Notes under the pieces: generated by a model
Database searches by the model: none
The model's input: only the letters and a program-made list of their open reading frames with translations
What the model was told of the DNA's origin: nothing
Translations under genes and position numbers: made by a program
Shown: one piece after another, positions 1-10,929 of the stretch
Position numbering within the stretch: position 1 is the stretch's first letter
How the letters are laid out: each line of letters starts with the position of its first letter
Assembly (NCBI GenBank): GCA_022376515.1
Contig: WTXI01000224.1
Location: 1-60,273, forward strand
Source: Lactifluus volemus
Taxonomy: Eukaryota > Basidiomycota > Agaricomycetes > Russulales > Russulaceae
Length of the DNA: 60,273 bases
Direction of reading: 5' to 3'

Positions 1-122
1 TGGGACATTTGTGGCGATCATAACTGACATGGCTGTGAGTGCTAGTAGCAGGGAAAGAGTTACAGTATATGGACAAACCATGTTCTAACTGTCCGGTGTG
101 ATGTTAGATTCCCTGACCAAAA

Positions 123-1601
123 TCATCGACTCCGCAATGTCAGGCGCACAGGACGGCCGACGGCCTCTCGTTCATTGATGAATGGGATAAACACATTTTC
201 ATCATCCTTTCCAAGAGGGATGACCTCTTCCAGGTTAGGCAACAACTCCAAAGGCTGTTCTCCATCGTTTGTACGTAGGGAATGGCCCAGGCCCTGATAC
301 CTGACGAGTGTGGTATCCACGTGAAGCTTCTTCGCATTACTGAACGGCCTGAGAAGTCTGCGCCACTGGGTGCGATCGACTGGGTGGGGCGAGTGTGACG
401 ATTCATCACGGTTCGCCATTAGGGTGACTCGCTCCACTACTGAGAGAAATGGGGAAAGTGTATCGAGTATGTGTATTGCAGACGATATTTGCAGACCGAT
501 GTTGAAACACCGGACTCGGATCTCCAAGTCGAACGTGAAGGGGTACGAACGGGATCTAAGTTGTGGGACCCCCTGCGCTAATAGCATAACGTACTCCGTG
601 CTGGTGAGGAGTTTGACAGCATTAAATTGAAGATTTTCTGATGTCTGAATGAATGATAAAAGGTTTGGAACAGCGCCCGTAAGTTGAAAGCTAAGTTCGA
701 CACGGAAGACGCTGAGGACAGGGGCGATCATCCGAGCACAAAGGCATTCCAGATAAGCTCCGAGACCCCGAAATCCAAAGTCGCGAAGGTTAGGAAGCGT
801 TACATGGGAGATGGTTGCAGTATCCCCAACGTTGGGAACATGATACTCAAATGAAAAGTACAGAGTCTCCAGCTGGGGCATGAGTGAAAGCGATGTGAGT
901 ATATACCCTGGAGGGAAGTGCCCGGATCCCGGGATATTTATTAGCCGGAGAGTGACAAGGCCGGTAGTTGTGAGTACGGGACATTCTATGGGAAGCCTAA
1001 CGTGCATGAATTCGACGTGGGATAGATTGGGTGCTCCAAATGTTCGGGGAAGTGTCACCCTTGGGGTCAAAGAAACAATATTCAGGCGTTCCAGAATTGG
1101 GAAATCCCCATCCATGGCCACGACAAATCTCTCCAGCTGCCGGCGTTCCGTGTATAGGGCGATCCTACGCACACGATTACGATGAGAGAGTGCTAGGAGT
1201 GCACCCCTTTCATCTTTTGCTTTCAATATCGTCTCACCGTTGAACCAGTAAAAGATGGTGAGTGGGAGACGTGGCGAATGTGCCAGCATATCGGCTACAG
1301 GTACCCCACGGGTGAAGACAAGGTGAAGATCGAGTAGAGTTGGTGCCGCAAGAATGACACGCCGCCACCGTCGGGAAACATGTGCCAGTTTGTACCACCA
1401 ACGTTGGCGGTCCCATAACGGATATGTGGGTATGTGCCTGTCGCCTTCCCAGAAGTCTTCAATATGAAGTCGATAGATATAGAATATGTGGAGAAGGACG
1501 TCATCATTGAGGATAGAGATAGGTGAATGTGCCGGTGGTTTCTTGATGATATGATTCACTGCCAGTGGTTCATAATTTGGTGCACGAAACGTGGCGGACA
1601 T
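123..1601 (-). CDS. F-box-like protein, array copy 1 (492 aa, single exon)
   Basis: Members of this family are expected to act as substrate-recognition subunits of SCF ubiquitin ligases, with the N-terminal F-box binding Skp1. The N-terminus (about residues 26-95) has the F-box pattern: a Pro-Ile start, the ILNDDVLLHIF helix, then a Trp/Arg-rich stretch (RWWYKLAHVSRRWRRVIL) and a LDLHLV strand. The rest has the irregular Leu-rich strand/turn pattern of fungal F-box proteins and ends with the family signature LELLPNLEEV...RPVRLTLRSR. The start at 1601 aligns with the internal Met used by the paralogues (M-x-x-FRAPN). There is no intron. It is the leftmost complete copy of a tandem family; the next copy lies upstream on the same strand with a truncated DUF262 fragment between them. 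The F-box call rests on pattern, and the substrate is unknown. Confidence 0.8.
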   Translation of the reverse strand: MSATFRAPNYEPLAVNHIIKKPPAHSPISILNDDVLLHIFYIYRLHIEDFWEGDRHIPTYPLWDRQRWWYKLAHVSRRWRRVILAAPTLLDLHLVFTRGVPVADMLAHSPRLPLTIFYWFNGETILKAKDERGALLALSHRNRVRRIALYTERRQLERFVVAMDGDFPILERLNIVSLTPRVTLPRTFGAPNLSHVEFMHVRLPIECPVLTTTGLVTLRLINIPGSGHFPPGYILTSLSLMPQLETLYFSFEYHVPNVGDTATISHVTLPNLRDFGFRGLGAYLECLCARMIAPVLSVFRVELSFQLTGAVPNLLSFIQTSENLQFNAVKLLTSTEYVMLLAQGVPQLRSRSYPFTFDLEIRVRCFNIGLQISSAIHILDTLSPFLSVVERVTLMANRDESSHSPHPVDRTQWRRLLRPFSNAKKLHVDTTLVRYQGLGHSLRTNDGEQPLELLPNLEEVIPLGKDDENVFIPFINEREAVGRPVRLTLRSR

Positions 1602-2337
1602 AGACGCTTAGGACTCACCACGTCGTGCGCCTCGGCGGAGCTTGTACTCTAGGCGTGCAAGAGCAGTGGTAATTGAAATTTTGGACATGTCGGGACTCGA
1701 AGGGGTGGGGGACACTAGCAAAGATGAAGTTAAAGACTGAAGTGCTTTGGCCTATTGTGGCCCTTGTACTTGTATTTGGCTAGCGCGGCTGGCAGCGGTG
1801 GCGGCGTAAGGTCATACCCAAGCATGGACGCGGCATTGAACATCAACAAACAAGACATCGTTGATCCAACTCACAATCTCCAGATACTGTGTGCTCAAGC
1901 GGGCAACAAGGAAAACACGCACGGATAGACAACTCGACCATAACACAAACTGTGGCAGTTCTCTTTCAGTTTGCTCCGCTAAAATTCTTCTATGCGGCAG
2001 TGACTGTTGGGAGCCGCAGCCTCGCAAGGCGCAACGCTGCGGTCACACGCAATGTGACGCGTGACCGCCGATACCCGATGATTGATAGATCCCGATCTTA
2101 ACAATCTTCGTAGTGATCCACCTTTATTACGGACTTATTACATTGACTGATTGTCTCAGATAGTACTAACTTAAGTACTGTAAGTCTGTAACCTTCGTAT
2201 CCCCCACACCTCAGTCTTTTCACTTTCAGACTGAGGTTAGTATCTTGTTACTTGTTACTTTTTATTTCCAGCAACCTACCGACTATCTAGACTTAGTACT
2301 CTCGTCCAATATATACACCATCTATCACAGAACAGTC
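1602..2337 (-). other. 5' flank of F-box copy 1
   Basis: No gene is seen. The 100-200 bp next to the F-box start are conserved in the other array copies (a block around GCGCCTCGGCGGAGCTTGTA and then GACATGTCGGGACTCGA), so this block is the best candidate for the shared promoter. Farther out is a second conserved block (ACAATCTCCAGATACTGTG) that also occurs upstream of the other copies. Confidence 0.5.
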
Positions 2338-3382
2338 AACTACTACATTCCTCCTCCACCAGCTCCACCACTACAGGTATTGTTAGCACCGCCTCCGCCG
2401 CCAGCCTGAGAGCTACAACTGCCAATACTACTCACCGTCTGCCGGGTAACCTGCACTGACACCGGCCGCGCTGGCAGGGAATGTGATCCGACAACCTGCG
2501 CTTTCTTCTGCTGCTGTTCAAGTCGTTGTCCGCTCTGTATGGCAGCCTTAGCGGCACGGATCGCCGCGACACGGTCAATGCCGAAGTGAATGAGGGCCCA
2601 CCGAAACCGGACTGGGTATATGTGCGGCAGGAGGCGGCACAGATGTTGGTGTGGATACGGAGGACGGTGGTGGGACGATTACCACCGGCGATCGTGGCGT
2701 ACTATGTTGCGGTGGATGTGGCTGCGCCTGTGCTTGGGAAGATCCAGTCGATGTCCGCTGTGCGGTGCTCGCCGCCGCCCGCGCTGGCGTAGAGTGAGAC
2801 GGTGCTGAGTTCGTCCGCGTAGTGGGTGGATAATCTATCCGGGATGTAACTATTGTGGTTCACATTCAAGGTTAATGGACACGCACCGTCCGTTCTTCTC
2901 TGCCACTTCGCAGGTGGGTCTACATACATCAGGACCTGATCATCCCTCGAGCCATTTAATACTAGAGCTCGCGCCCCCAACCTTTCCAGACGGTCCAAGT
3001 CTCCGAGAACAGGAGATAGCATCCCACGTGTTCTGACTTTCAGATCAAATCTTTGGTTTCTTTGTGTGCCGACATCCATAGAGCTCGCAACGCGCCCATT
3101 AGCCGAGTTCGTGATAGCACCAGTAGGCCTAGCGTTACTCATATTTGAGTTCCAGGGTGAATTGTTGAGAACTCACTTTCAGGAACTCGGGATATACTGG
3201 AAGCGAATCAACTACTATCGAGAAGCAGCCTGTACGTGTGTTGAGCACTTTTCTTTTCTTTTTTTGAGTCTTCCATACTGGATCGAGTGGACTCAAATGG
3301 AACAGTGATCCTCAGCCACGTAGTCTGTCGTGGTGGTACTGCGTTTCAGGGGTCAAGAATTGTCTGAAGTTATTGGACGTGT
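2338..3382 (-). pseudogene. DUF262 (GmrSD-like) 3' fragment, copy A
   Basis: This segment matches the last two exons of the complete DUF262 gene at 38376-40669. Matching parts include the FEFQ segment, the LDRLERLG helix, a degenerate DPPAKRQR basic stretch, the YIPDRL block, the Gln/Ala segment and the Gly/Ser-rich tail. It lacks the whole N-terminal DUF262 core (DGKQRL motif), and the frame is broken in several places. The homology stops next to GATTGGACGTGGCTGAC, essentially the same point as in copies B, C and D. It is most likely a non-functional passenger of the duplicated unit. Confidence 0.7.
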
Positions 3383-3874
3383 GATTGGACGTGGCTGACA
3401 CGGACTCTCGGACTCTCGGAGACGGGAGACCCCCAGAAACGTGATATCAGTCACGTGAGCCTACGTCCCAAACCAAGGTTTTTAAGATCGTGATATTATT
3501 CAAGCCTTCAAGCTACAAGTATCATAATAGACAACGCGGCCTGAGGGTAGTGCGGTAAGCAACTATTCGGAGTATTGGTAGTTAACGAAACCGCAGAGAG
3601 GCCCTGAGTGAGGGAAGCGGAGAAAACTTAGTTGAGTCTTGAGACACATCATGAAAATGTAGATGTAGGGGTAGTTTATGCCCACGTAGCGACTTATTGG
3701 CTTTCCTTGTTGTCACAATTCCCGTACAACTTGGACATTTGTTGTGGCCATGGGGGCAATAACTGAGGTGGCTATGAGTGCTTGTAGAAGGGCCGCTGGG
3801 TAGATAGTTACAATAGATGGACATACCATGTTCGAAATTTCCGGTGGGTGTGGTGCTAAATTCCCTAAACAACA

Positions 3875-5347
3875 TCACCAACTCTCCAGTGTCAGGCGCA
3901 CAGGACGTCTCAGGGCTTCTCGTGCATTCAGGAATGGCATATACCAATATTGGCTATCGCATCCAGAATAGCTGACCTCCTCTAAATTTGGTAACAGCTC
4001 CAGAGGCAGATCTCTATCCTCTGTAGATAGAAAATTTCCTAGACCCTGACTATTGATTTGTTCTAATTCCACTCGAAGCTTCTTCACATTGTTGAATGTC
4101 CTGAGGAGTCCACGCCACTGTGTGCGGTCTACCTCGTAGTGCCGCCGTGACATTCCATAGTCATCCACAGATAGGGTGGCTTGCTCCACTAGCGAGAGCA
4201 CTGGGGAAAATGCATCGAGTATCCGTATTGCAGACGGTATTGGTGAGTCGAGGTCTATGCACGAGATCCCCAGGTCGAAGCGGTGCTTCCGGGCTCCAAG
4301 TTGTGAGACCTGTAGTCGGACGAAACCCACGCAGCAGACGAGCGTGGCAGCATCAAATTGGAGATTTTCTGATGTCCGCATGAATGATAAAAGGAATGGG
4401 ATAGGGGAAGTAAGTTGATTGAAAAAATCAACACTGAAGACGCTGAGGACAGGGGCGGTCATCCGGGCACAAAGGGCTTCCAGATAACCTGTGTCACCCC
4501 CAAATTCAAACTTGCGAAGGTTAGGAAGTGTCGCGTGGGAGGCGGTTGCAGTATCTCGAACTTCATGGCTGGAAACGGGGTCTTTGAACTTGATGCACAG
4601 GGTCTCCAACTGGGGCGTCCGTGAAAGCGATGTGAGTAAATAGCTTGGAGGGAAGTACCCGGAATTTGGGATATCTCGTAGGTGGAGAGAGACGAGGCCG
4701 GTAGTTGTGAATAAGGGACATTGTACTGGAAGCGCAACGTGTATGAGATTGCCGTGGTATAAATTAGGTGCTCCAAATCCTTGGGGAAGTGTCACATTTA
4801 GGAGCGAAGAAGAATTGAGAGTAAGGCATTTCAGAATGGGGAATTCCCGATCCATGGCCATGAATAACTTCTCCAACTCCCAGGCTTCCATGTATAAGGC
4901 GATCTGACTCACACGACCACGATGAGAGAGTGCTATGAGTGCGCCCTCTTCATCTTTTCTTTCCAATATCATGTTACCGCCGAGCCAGTAGAAGATGGCG
5001 AGTGGAAGAGATGGCGAATGTGCCAGCATATCTGCTACAGGCACCCCACTGGTACAGACGAGGTGAAGATCGAGTAGAGATGGTGCAGCAAGAATGACAT
5101 GCCGCCACCGTCGGGAAACATGTGCTAGTTTGTACCACCAACGTTGCCAGAGGCAGTCCCCCGACGGATATCCGGATCCATGCCTGTCGTCTTGAGGTTC
5201 AATATGAAGTCGGTGGATATAGAATATGTGGAGAAGGACATCGTCATTGAGGATAGAGATAGGCGAATGTGGTTTCTTGACAATGTGTTTTACTAGTTCA
5301 CAATTTGGTGCACGAAATGCGAGCATAGAGCTTACGGGACTCACCAC
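3875..5347 (-). CDS. F-box-like protein, array copy 2 (490 aa)
   Basis: This is a full-length single-exon paralogue of copy 1. The F-box core SPISILNDDVLLHIFYIHRLH is followed by RWWYKLAHVSRRWRHVIL and the VPVADMLAHSP segment, and the C-terminus is LELLPNLEEVSYSG...RPVRLTLESW. The longest frame starts with an extra MVSPVSS, but the position conserved among paralogues is the next Met (MLAFRAPN), which I favour as the start. No DUF262 fragment lies between it and copy 3; its 5' region runs into a deleted junction ending near the GTGACACCAGTCACGTGA motif at 5742. Confidence 0.8.
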   Translation of the reverse strand: MVSPVSSMLAFRAPNCELVKHIVKKPHSPISILNDDVLLHIFYIHRLHIEPQDDRHGSGYPSGDCLWQRWWYKLAHVSRRWRHVILAAPSLLDLHLVCTSGVPVADMLAHSPSLPLAIFYWLGGNMILERKDEEGALIALSHRGRVSQIALYMEAWELEKLFMAMDREFPILKCLTLNSSSLLNVTLPQGFGAPNLYHGNLIHVALPVQCPLFTTTGLVSLHLRDIPNSGYFPPSYLLTSLSRTPQLETLCIKFKDPVSSHEVRDTATASHATLPNLRKFEFGGDTGYLEALCARMTAPVLSVFSVDFFNQLTSPIPFLLSFMRTSENLQFDAATLVCCVGFVRLQVSQLGARKHRFDLGISCIDLDSPIPSAIRILDAFSPVLSLVEQATLSVDDYGMSRRHYEVDRTQWRGLLRTFNNVKKLRVELEQINSQGLGNFLSTEDRDLPLELLPNLEEVSYSGCDSQYWYMPFLNAREALRRPVRLTLESW

Positions 5348-6426
5348 GTCGTGCGCCTCGGCGGAGCTTGTACTCTAGGTGTGCAAGAGCACTGGCAGTG
5401 TTAACTGAAAATTTGGACATGTCGAGACTCCAGAATGGGGGGACACCGGCAAAGATGAAGATTGAAGGTTGAATTGTTTTGTGATTGTACTAGTAGCCTC
5501 ATGTTATTTGCCAGCGTGACTGGTAGTTGCGGCGGCGTAAGGCAATATCCAAGCATGGACGCGGCCAAAAAAAACAAGACATGATTGATCCAGTTTTCTA
5601 CGTTATTGAGAATTAGACACTTGAAATTCGAGAATTGCAACGTTTCATGTGTTTCACAATCTTCAGATATTGTATGCTCAGGTGGGCCCGGGCAACAAGG
5701 AAAACACGCATGGATAGACGCTCAATGAGTACACAAGCCGCGTGACACCAGTCACGTGAGCCTACATACCACACTGGACTTTTTTTTTGAATCTAATTTA
5801 TAAAGCGCAGTATGAATCCAAAAAACAAAGACGCACTCGTCTATGTAGTATGCGTGGACATGGGGTGGGCGAGGGTGGACAGATGTGTGGGGTCACGATA
5901 ATACGTGAGTGGGGTGAGAGAGGTGCGCTGGAGGGGCACGGTGAAGGTGGCCGTGTTACTTAGCTGTGGTCTTCTGGGAATACCAAACTGGTCCAAACCA
6001 CGTCTCAGCCAAGAGTTGTGATTCAACGATATTGTGAGATCGTAATATTATATTATTCAAGCCCTCAAGCCAGAAGCTACAAGTATAAGACAATTCGGCT
6101 TGAGGGTACGTGCGAGATATGCAGTAAAGTGCGGTGAACAACGACTCGGAGTATCATAGTTAGCGAAACTGCAGAACGGCCCTGAGTGAGGAAAGCGAGG
6201 AAAACTTGGAAACACGTCATGAAAATGTAGATGTGTGGGTATTTTATACCCACGTAGCGACTTATTGGCCTTCCTTGTCGTCACGATCCCCGTACAACTG
6301 GGACATTTCTGGTGGCCATAAGGGCAATAACTGACGTGGCTACGAGTGCTAGTAGAAGGGACGCCAGGTAAAGTGTTATAGCAGATGGACATACCATGTC
6401 CAAAACGTCCGGTGGGTGAGATGCTA
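5348..6426. other. Spacer between F-box copies 2 and 3
   Basis: No complete gene is seen. The right half (about 5980-6426) is the conserved 3' flank of copy 3. The left half is the 5' flank of copy 2, interrupted by sequence also present upstream of copies 7 and 8 (CAATTTTCTACATTATTGAGAA type). The DUF262 fragment found at this place in other units is missing. The palindromic junction motif is at 5742-5759. Confidence 0.5.
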
Positions 6427-7953
6427 CTAGTACATTCCCTGAACAACATCATCGGCTCTGGCCTGCAGTGTCAAGCGCACAGGACGGCCCACGGCTTCTC
6501 GTCCATTTATGAAAGGCGCAAACGCATCTTCATCATCGCTTCCAGAATAGCTGACCTCCTCCAAATTTGGTAACAGCTCCAGAGGCAGATCTCCATCCTC
6601 TGCACGTAGAGAATGGCCCAGACCCTGACCCCTGACTTGTTTGATTTCTACGTCGAGCTTCTTCACATTGCCGAACGTCCTGAGGAGTCTACGCCACTGT
6701 GTGCGGTCGACCTCGTTGTGCTGCTCTGACACTCCATCTCCATCCACAGTTAAAGTGACTTGCTCCACTAGTGAGAGCACCGGGGAAAGTGCATCGATTA
6801 TCCGTATTGCACACAATATTGGCGAGTCGAGGTCTGTGCACAGGATCCCCATGCTGAAGCGGTACTTTTGGGCCAAGTTTTGGGCTCCATAAAGTCGTGG
6901 GGCCCATAGACTGACGTAATCCATGCCACAGTCGAGCTCGACAGCGTGAATTTGGAGATTTTGTGATGTCCGCATGAATGACAAAAGGCATGAAATAGGT
7001 GATGTAAGTTGATTGGGGAAATCAACCTTGAAGGCGCTGAGGACAGGGGCGGTCATCCAAGCGCAAAGGCCTTCCAGATAAGCTGTGGCACCCTCAAAAT
7101 CAAACTCGAGGAGGTTAGGAAGTGTCGCATGGGAGGTGGTTGCAGTATCTCGAACATCATGGCGGGGATCGGGGTATTTGAACATGATGTACAGAGTCTC
7201 CAGCTGGGGCATTTGTGAAAGCGATGCGAGTATATAGCTTGGAGGGTAGTACACAGATCTCGGGATATCTCGTAGCCGGAGAGAGACGAGGCCTGTAGTT
7301 GTGAGTAAGGGACATTGTACTGGAAGCGCAACGCGTATGAGATCGCCGTGGCATAAATTGGGTGCTCGAAATCCTCGGGGAAGCGTCACTCCTGGAAGCC
7401 AAGAATCCATATTCAGGCGTTCCAGAATTGGGAATTCCCCATCCATGGCCATGAATAACTCCTCCAGCTGCTGGGGGTTCATGTCTAGGGCGATCCGACG
7501 CACACGATCGCGATGAGAGAGTGCTAGGAGTGCGCCGTTTTCATCTTCTTTTCCCAATTTCGAGTGACCGTAAAGCCAGTAGACGATAGTGAGTGGAAGA
7601 GGTGGGGAATGTGCCAGCATCTCTGCTACAGGCACCCCACGGGTGCAGACAAGGTGAAGATCGAGTAGAGATGGTGCCTCAAGGATGACACGTCGCCACC
7701 GTCGGCAAACATGCACCAGCTTATACCACCAACGTTGTTCGTCCGAAAACGGATACCCGAATATATACTTGTCTTGTTTGTCTCGAATACTATGAAGTCG
7801 ATAGATATAGAATATGTGGAGAAGGGCGTCATCATTGAGGACTGAGATGGGCGAATGTTCAAGTGGCAGTGGTTTCTTAACGACTGATTCACAGTTTAGT
7901 GCACGAAATGCGAACATAGAGCCTTGGTGCCTCACCGGCCTCACCACTGGCAC
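6427..7953 (-). CDS. F-box-like protein, array copy 3 (508 aa)
   Basis: Single-exon member of the array. It has the F-box core SPISVLNDDALLHIFYIYRLH, then RWWYKLVHVCRRWRRVIL and the GVPVAEMLAHSPPLPLTI segment, and it ends LELLPNLEEVSYSGSDDEDAF...RPVRLTLQ. The C-terminus runs about ten residues beyond the usual family end (RADDVVQGMY) because the usual stop is lost. The frame begins with a vector-like lead (MPVVRPV) before the family start MFAFRALN, so the true start may be the second Met. On its 5' side comes DUF262 fragment B, then the left end of the large hAT element. Confidence 0.8.
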   Translation of the reverse strand: MPVVRPVRHQGSMFAFRALNCESVVKKPLPLEHSPISVLNDDALLHIFYIYRLHSIRDKQDKYIFGYPFSDEQRWWYKLVHVCRRWRRVILEAPSLLDLHLVCTRGVPVAEMLAHSPPLPLTIVYWLYGHSKLGKEDENGALLALSHRDRVRRIALDMNPQQLEELFMAMDGEFPILERLNMDSWLPGVTLPRGFRAPNLCHGDLIRVALPVQCPLLTTTGLVSLRLRDIPRSVYYPPSYILASLSQMPQLETLYIMFKYPDPRHDVRDTATTSHATLPNLLEFDFEGATAYLEGLCAWMTAPVLSAFKVDFPNQLTSPISCLLSFMRTSQNLQIHAVELDCGMDYVSLWAPRLYGAQNLAQKYRFSMGILCTDLDSPILCAIRIIDALSPVLSLVEQVTLTVDGDGVSEQHNEVDRTQWRRLLRTFGNVKKLDVEIKQVRGQGLGHSLRAEDGDLPLELLPNLEEVSYSGSDDEDAFAPFINGREAVGRPVRLTLQARADDVVQGMY

Positions 7954-8260
7954 GTCGTGCGCCAGTGGTCATTGAAAATTTCGACATGTCGGGACTCGAG
8001 AGGGGGATGGGTGACACTAGCAACGATGACTTGATGAAGTTGAAGATGTTGAAGATGGCGCTTTGGCCTCATGTTACTATTTGTACAGTATTTGGCCAGC
8101 GTGGCTGGCATGACGGGGCATTGAACATCAAAAAACAAGATATCATTGATCCGATTCACAATCTTCAGATACTGTGTGCTCGCTCGGTCAAAACACAAAC
8201 CGTGGCAGGACTCCTCTGTTAAAGATCTTCTATACCCTAGAACCATCTACCACAGAGCAG

Positions 8261-9357
8261 TCAACTGCTACCTTCCTCCTGCACCGCCTCCGCCACTACC
8301 GCTATTGCTAACACCCCCTCCACCCCCAGAGCTACCACTGCCAATACTACTCGTAGCCATCGCCATCAGGTCCGCGCTCATACTCACAGTCTGCCTGGGA
8401 ACTTGCACTGACACCGGCCAAACTGGCAAGGAATGTGACCCGACAACCTACCCTTGCTGTTGTTGTTGTTGTCCACTCTGTATGACAGCCTTGGCGGCAC
8501 GGATCGCAGCGAGACGGCCAATCCCTGCAGGTGCTTGAGCAGCAAGCGCATTGTACATCGAGTCCAATCCCGCCAATTGATTCGACGGGTGTAATGCCGA
8601 AGTAGGTGAGGGCCCACCGAAACCGAAACCGAAACCGGACTGGGGTGATGTGGGTATATGTGCGGCTGGAGGAGGCACGGATGCTGGAGTAGATGCGGAG
8701 GAGGATGGTGGTGGATTACCACTGGTGATCGTGGCGTAGTACGTTGTGGTGGATGTGACTGTGCCTGTGATTGGGATGATCTAGTCGATGTCCGCTGTGG
8801 GGTGCTTCCCGCCGAGGTCGTCTGCACAGTGGGTGAATAATCTATCCGGGATGTAACATCGTGATTCACGTTCAAGGTTAATGGGCACGCACCGTCCGTT
8901 CTCTGCCGCTTCGCAGGTGGGTCTACATCCATCGGATCCTAGAGCTTCCTCCCCCAACCTTTCCAGACGGTCCAAGAACACGAGAAAGTATTTTGACTTT
9001 CAGATCAAATCTTTGGTTTCTTTGTGTGCCGACATTATAGAGCTTGCAACGCATCCATTAGCCGAGTTCTCAACAATTTATCCTAAAACTCGAAAATGAG
9101 TAATACCAGGGCTACTGGTGATATAGCCACAGGACCACGAGTTGTTTTCAGGAACTCGGGATATTCTGGAAGCGAATCGACTGTACTATCGAGAAGTAGC
9201 CTGTACGTGGGTTGAGCGCGTTTTTTTTTTGAATACAACTCTCCCATACTGTGTCGAGAGGACTCAAGTGGTTGCGGTGGCCCTCTCCACATAGTCTGCT
9301 GTGAGGTAGTGGTGGCACTGCGTTTCATGATCGGACGAGGGTCTAAAGTGATTGGAC
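8261..9357 (-). pseudogene. DUF262 3' fragment, copy B
   Basis: This matches the last two exons of the complete gene, including MDVDPPAKRQRTD and the Gln-rich and Gly-rich tail. The 37-bp last intron of the complete gene is here 36 bp: loss of bases at the acceptor removes the AG and lets the intron read through in frame (NVNHDVTSRIDYSP). The N-terminal DUF262 core is missing and the upstream breakpoint is the shared one. It lies 22 bp from the left end of the large hAT element. Confidence 0.7.
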
Positions 9358-10554
9358 GTGGCTGACCTCAGCTGAGAGTAGTGTTGCCGCAGCTCGGCAA
9401 TTTGGCTCGGCTACGGCTCGGCTAGACACCGGCTCTCACGGCTTGCCGGAGTGGCTGTGACCACCGGATTTCGGCTGAAGCCGGTGGATAAGCCAACTTT
9501 GAGCCTTACGCGCTGCCCTCCTTGATCGTTTCACATACAGTACCACGATTTCCACCCAAAAAAAAATTGCACAGAATATGTCACACATGGTACTAGATGT
9601 TGTATGTTAAGTTTTGTGGTGATTGAGCAAGAAATGGGGGAGAAAAATGGAGTGATAAGAAAGGGGCATGAGTAGAGCAACGTGTAACCCTTGCCCTGGC
9701 CCTGAGTGAGGTCTGAGCTCTTCGATCTCTGCCAACTGTGTCAGTTTACGCCATTCTGACCTTTCCATCATGACCAACCCCAGCACTGTCAACGACAGCA
9801 CCACCGATGGCCGTAGCCAGACGCCACCCCCCCCACCATCCACTAAGCAGCCCTCGAGCACTCCTCTCAAAAAAAAGTCTCCCATCCAACCCCTTTATTC
9901 AATGTTATCTCACTTTTGTCTTCGGGCGATTCACGCGCTCGGGACAGAAATGACCGATTTCTTTGTTGGTCCCATGCCAGTTAAAGAGTTCTTGGATAAA
10001 TTTCTGCCTCGGGACAAAATTGCTAGTGGTTCGAATTGTTCGATCCCTAGTCCATTCGAACCGGGATGTTTTAGTGAGACATTCAAAGCTAAATCCGAGC
10101 TCGATGCCTACATCAGCAATTGTCCCTGTTGCTTAATGGTGATTAGTGGTCTTAATGGTCTTAAATTTACTTTTTTGCTTAATTTTGCTTGATGAAATTT
10201 TTGTTTAAGCACAATTAAGCAACTTAAGCAGGCTCAACATGCTCAGCACAATTAAGACTGGCATTAAGCATGCTCAGTATGCTCAGCACAATTAAGACTG
10301 ACATTAAGCACACTCAAGATATTTAAGCAAGTAATCAAAATTTAAGGGGCTTCTAATCATGCTAAGCAAACAAACATAATTTACATAATGTAACTAATCC
10401 AAAAATTTTGTAACTTGCGAAATTTTTGCCAAGTCGTTTGTTTATTCTTGTTGGCACAATTTTCGTGCCTCATTATTTTCAACCACCTGTCATTTCCTTT
10501 CTGTCCTCCCCTCCTTCTCCGTGTTGCCGTCTCGTGTCGTGGCCTCTTACACAC

Positions 10555-10780
10555 CTGCACGACGACGAGGAGTCCGCAGACGCGAAGAAGAGGAGTTACA
10601 ACGTGTGCTCGAACTTTCCAAGAATGATAAGGGCGGACGCAGGAACTGGTCCCTCGCGCCCGAGTCATCAAACGGTGCGGGTGGATCGGGCTCCAAGTCG
10701 AGCGTAGCCCATCCACCTCCCTCACCGGCTGCTTCATCCTCCTCCGTTGCCCTGGTGAGTCAGCAGCCATCACATTCTAA
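10555..10780 (+). pseudogene. Captured HSE1/STAM-like fragment with ubiquitin-interacting motif
   Basis: The frame reads RREEEELQRVLELSKNDKGGR, which fits the ubiquitin-interacting motif (acidic run, then Leu/Ala-rich helix with the conserved Ser) of the ESCRT-0 subunit Hse1/STAM. A Ser/Pro/Gln-rich linker follows, as in that family. It starts without a VHS domain, so it is a partial copy. A matching SH3 end of the same protein type lies about 1 kb farther on. The host gene itself is not in the window. Confidence 0.6.
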
Positions 10781-10929
10781 CGGTCACGCCCCACCACCAC
10801 AGGCACACGCTGCTCAGGTTGTACCATATGCACCTGCGCCTGGGGCTGCGCTGAACGCCTCCTCCTCCTTCTTTCCATCATGGTTATTTATCGTTGTGTC
10901 GTTTCTTTTACTGGTTGGACGCACAGGCG

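Noticed and set aside
8384..8460. Gln/Asn runs as a possible prion-like or antifreeze gene
   Set aside because: They are CAA/GTT repeats within the DUF262 tail and frame-shifted versions of it.
10381..10773. Minus-strand frame opposite the captured HSE1-like piece
   Set aside because: It is the complement of a better supported plus-strand frame with a recognisable UIM; composition is Arg/His/Gln noise.
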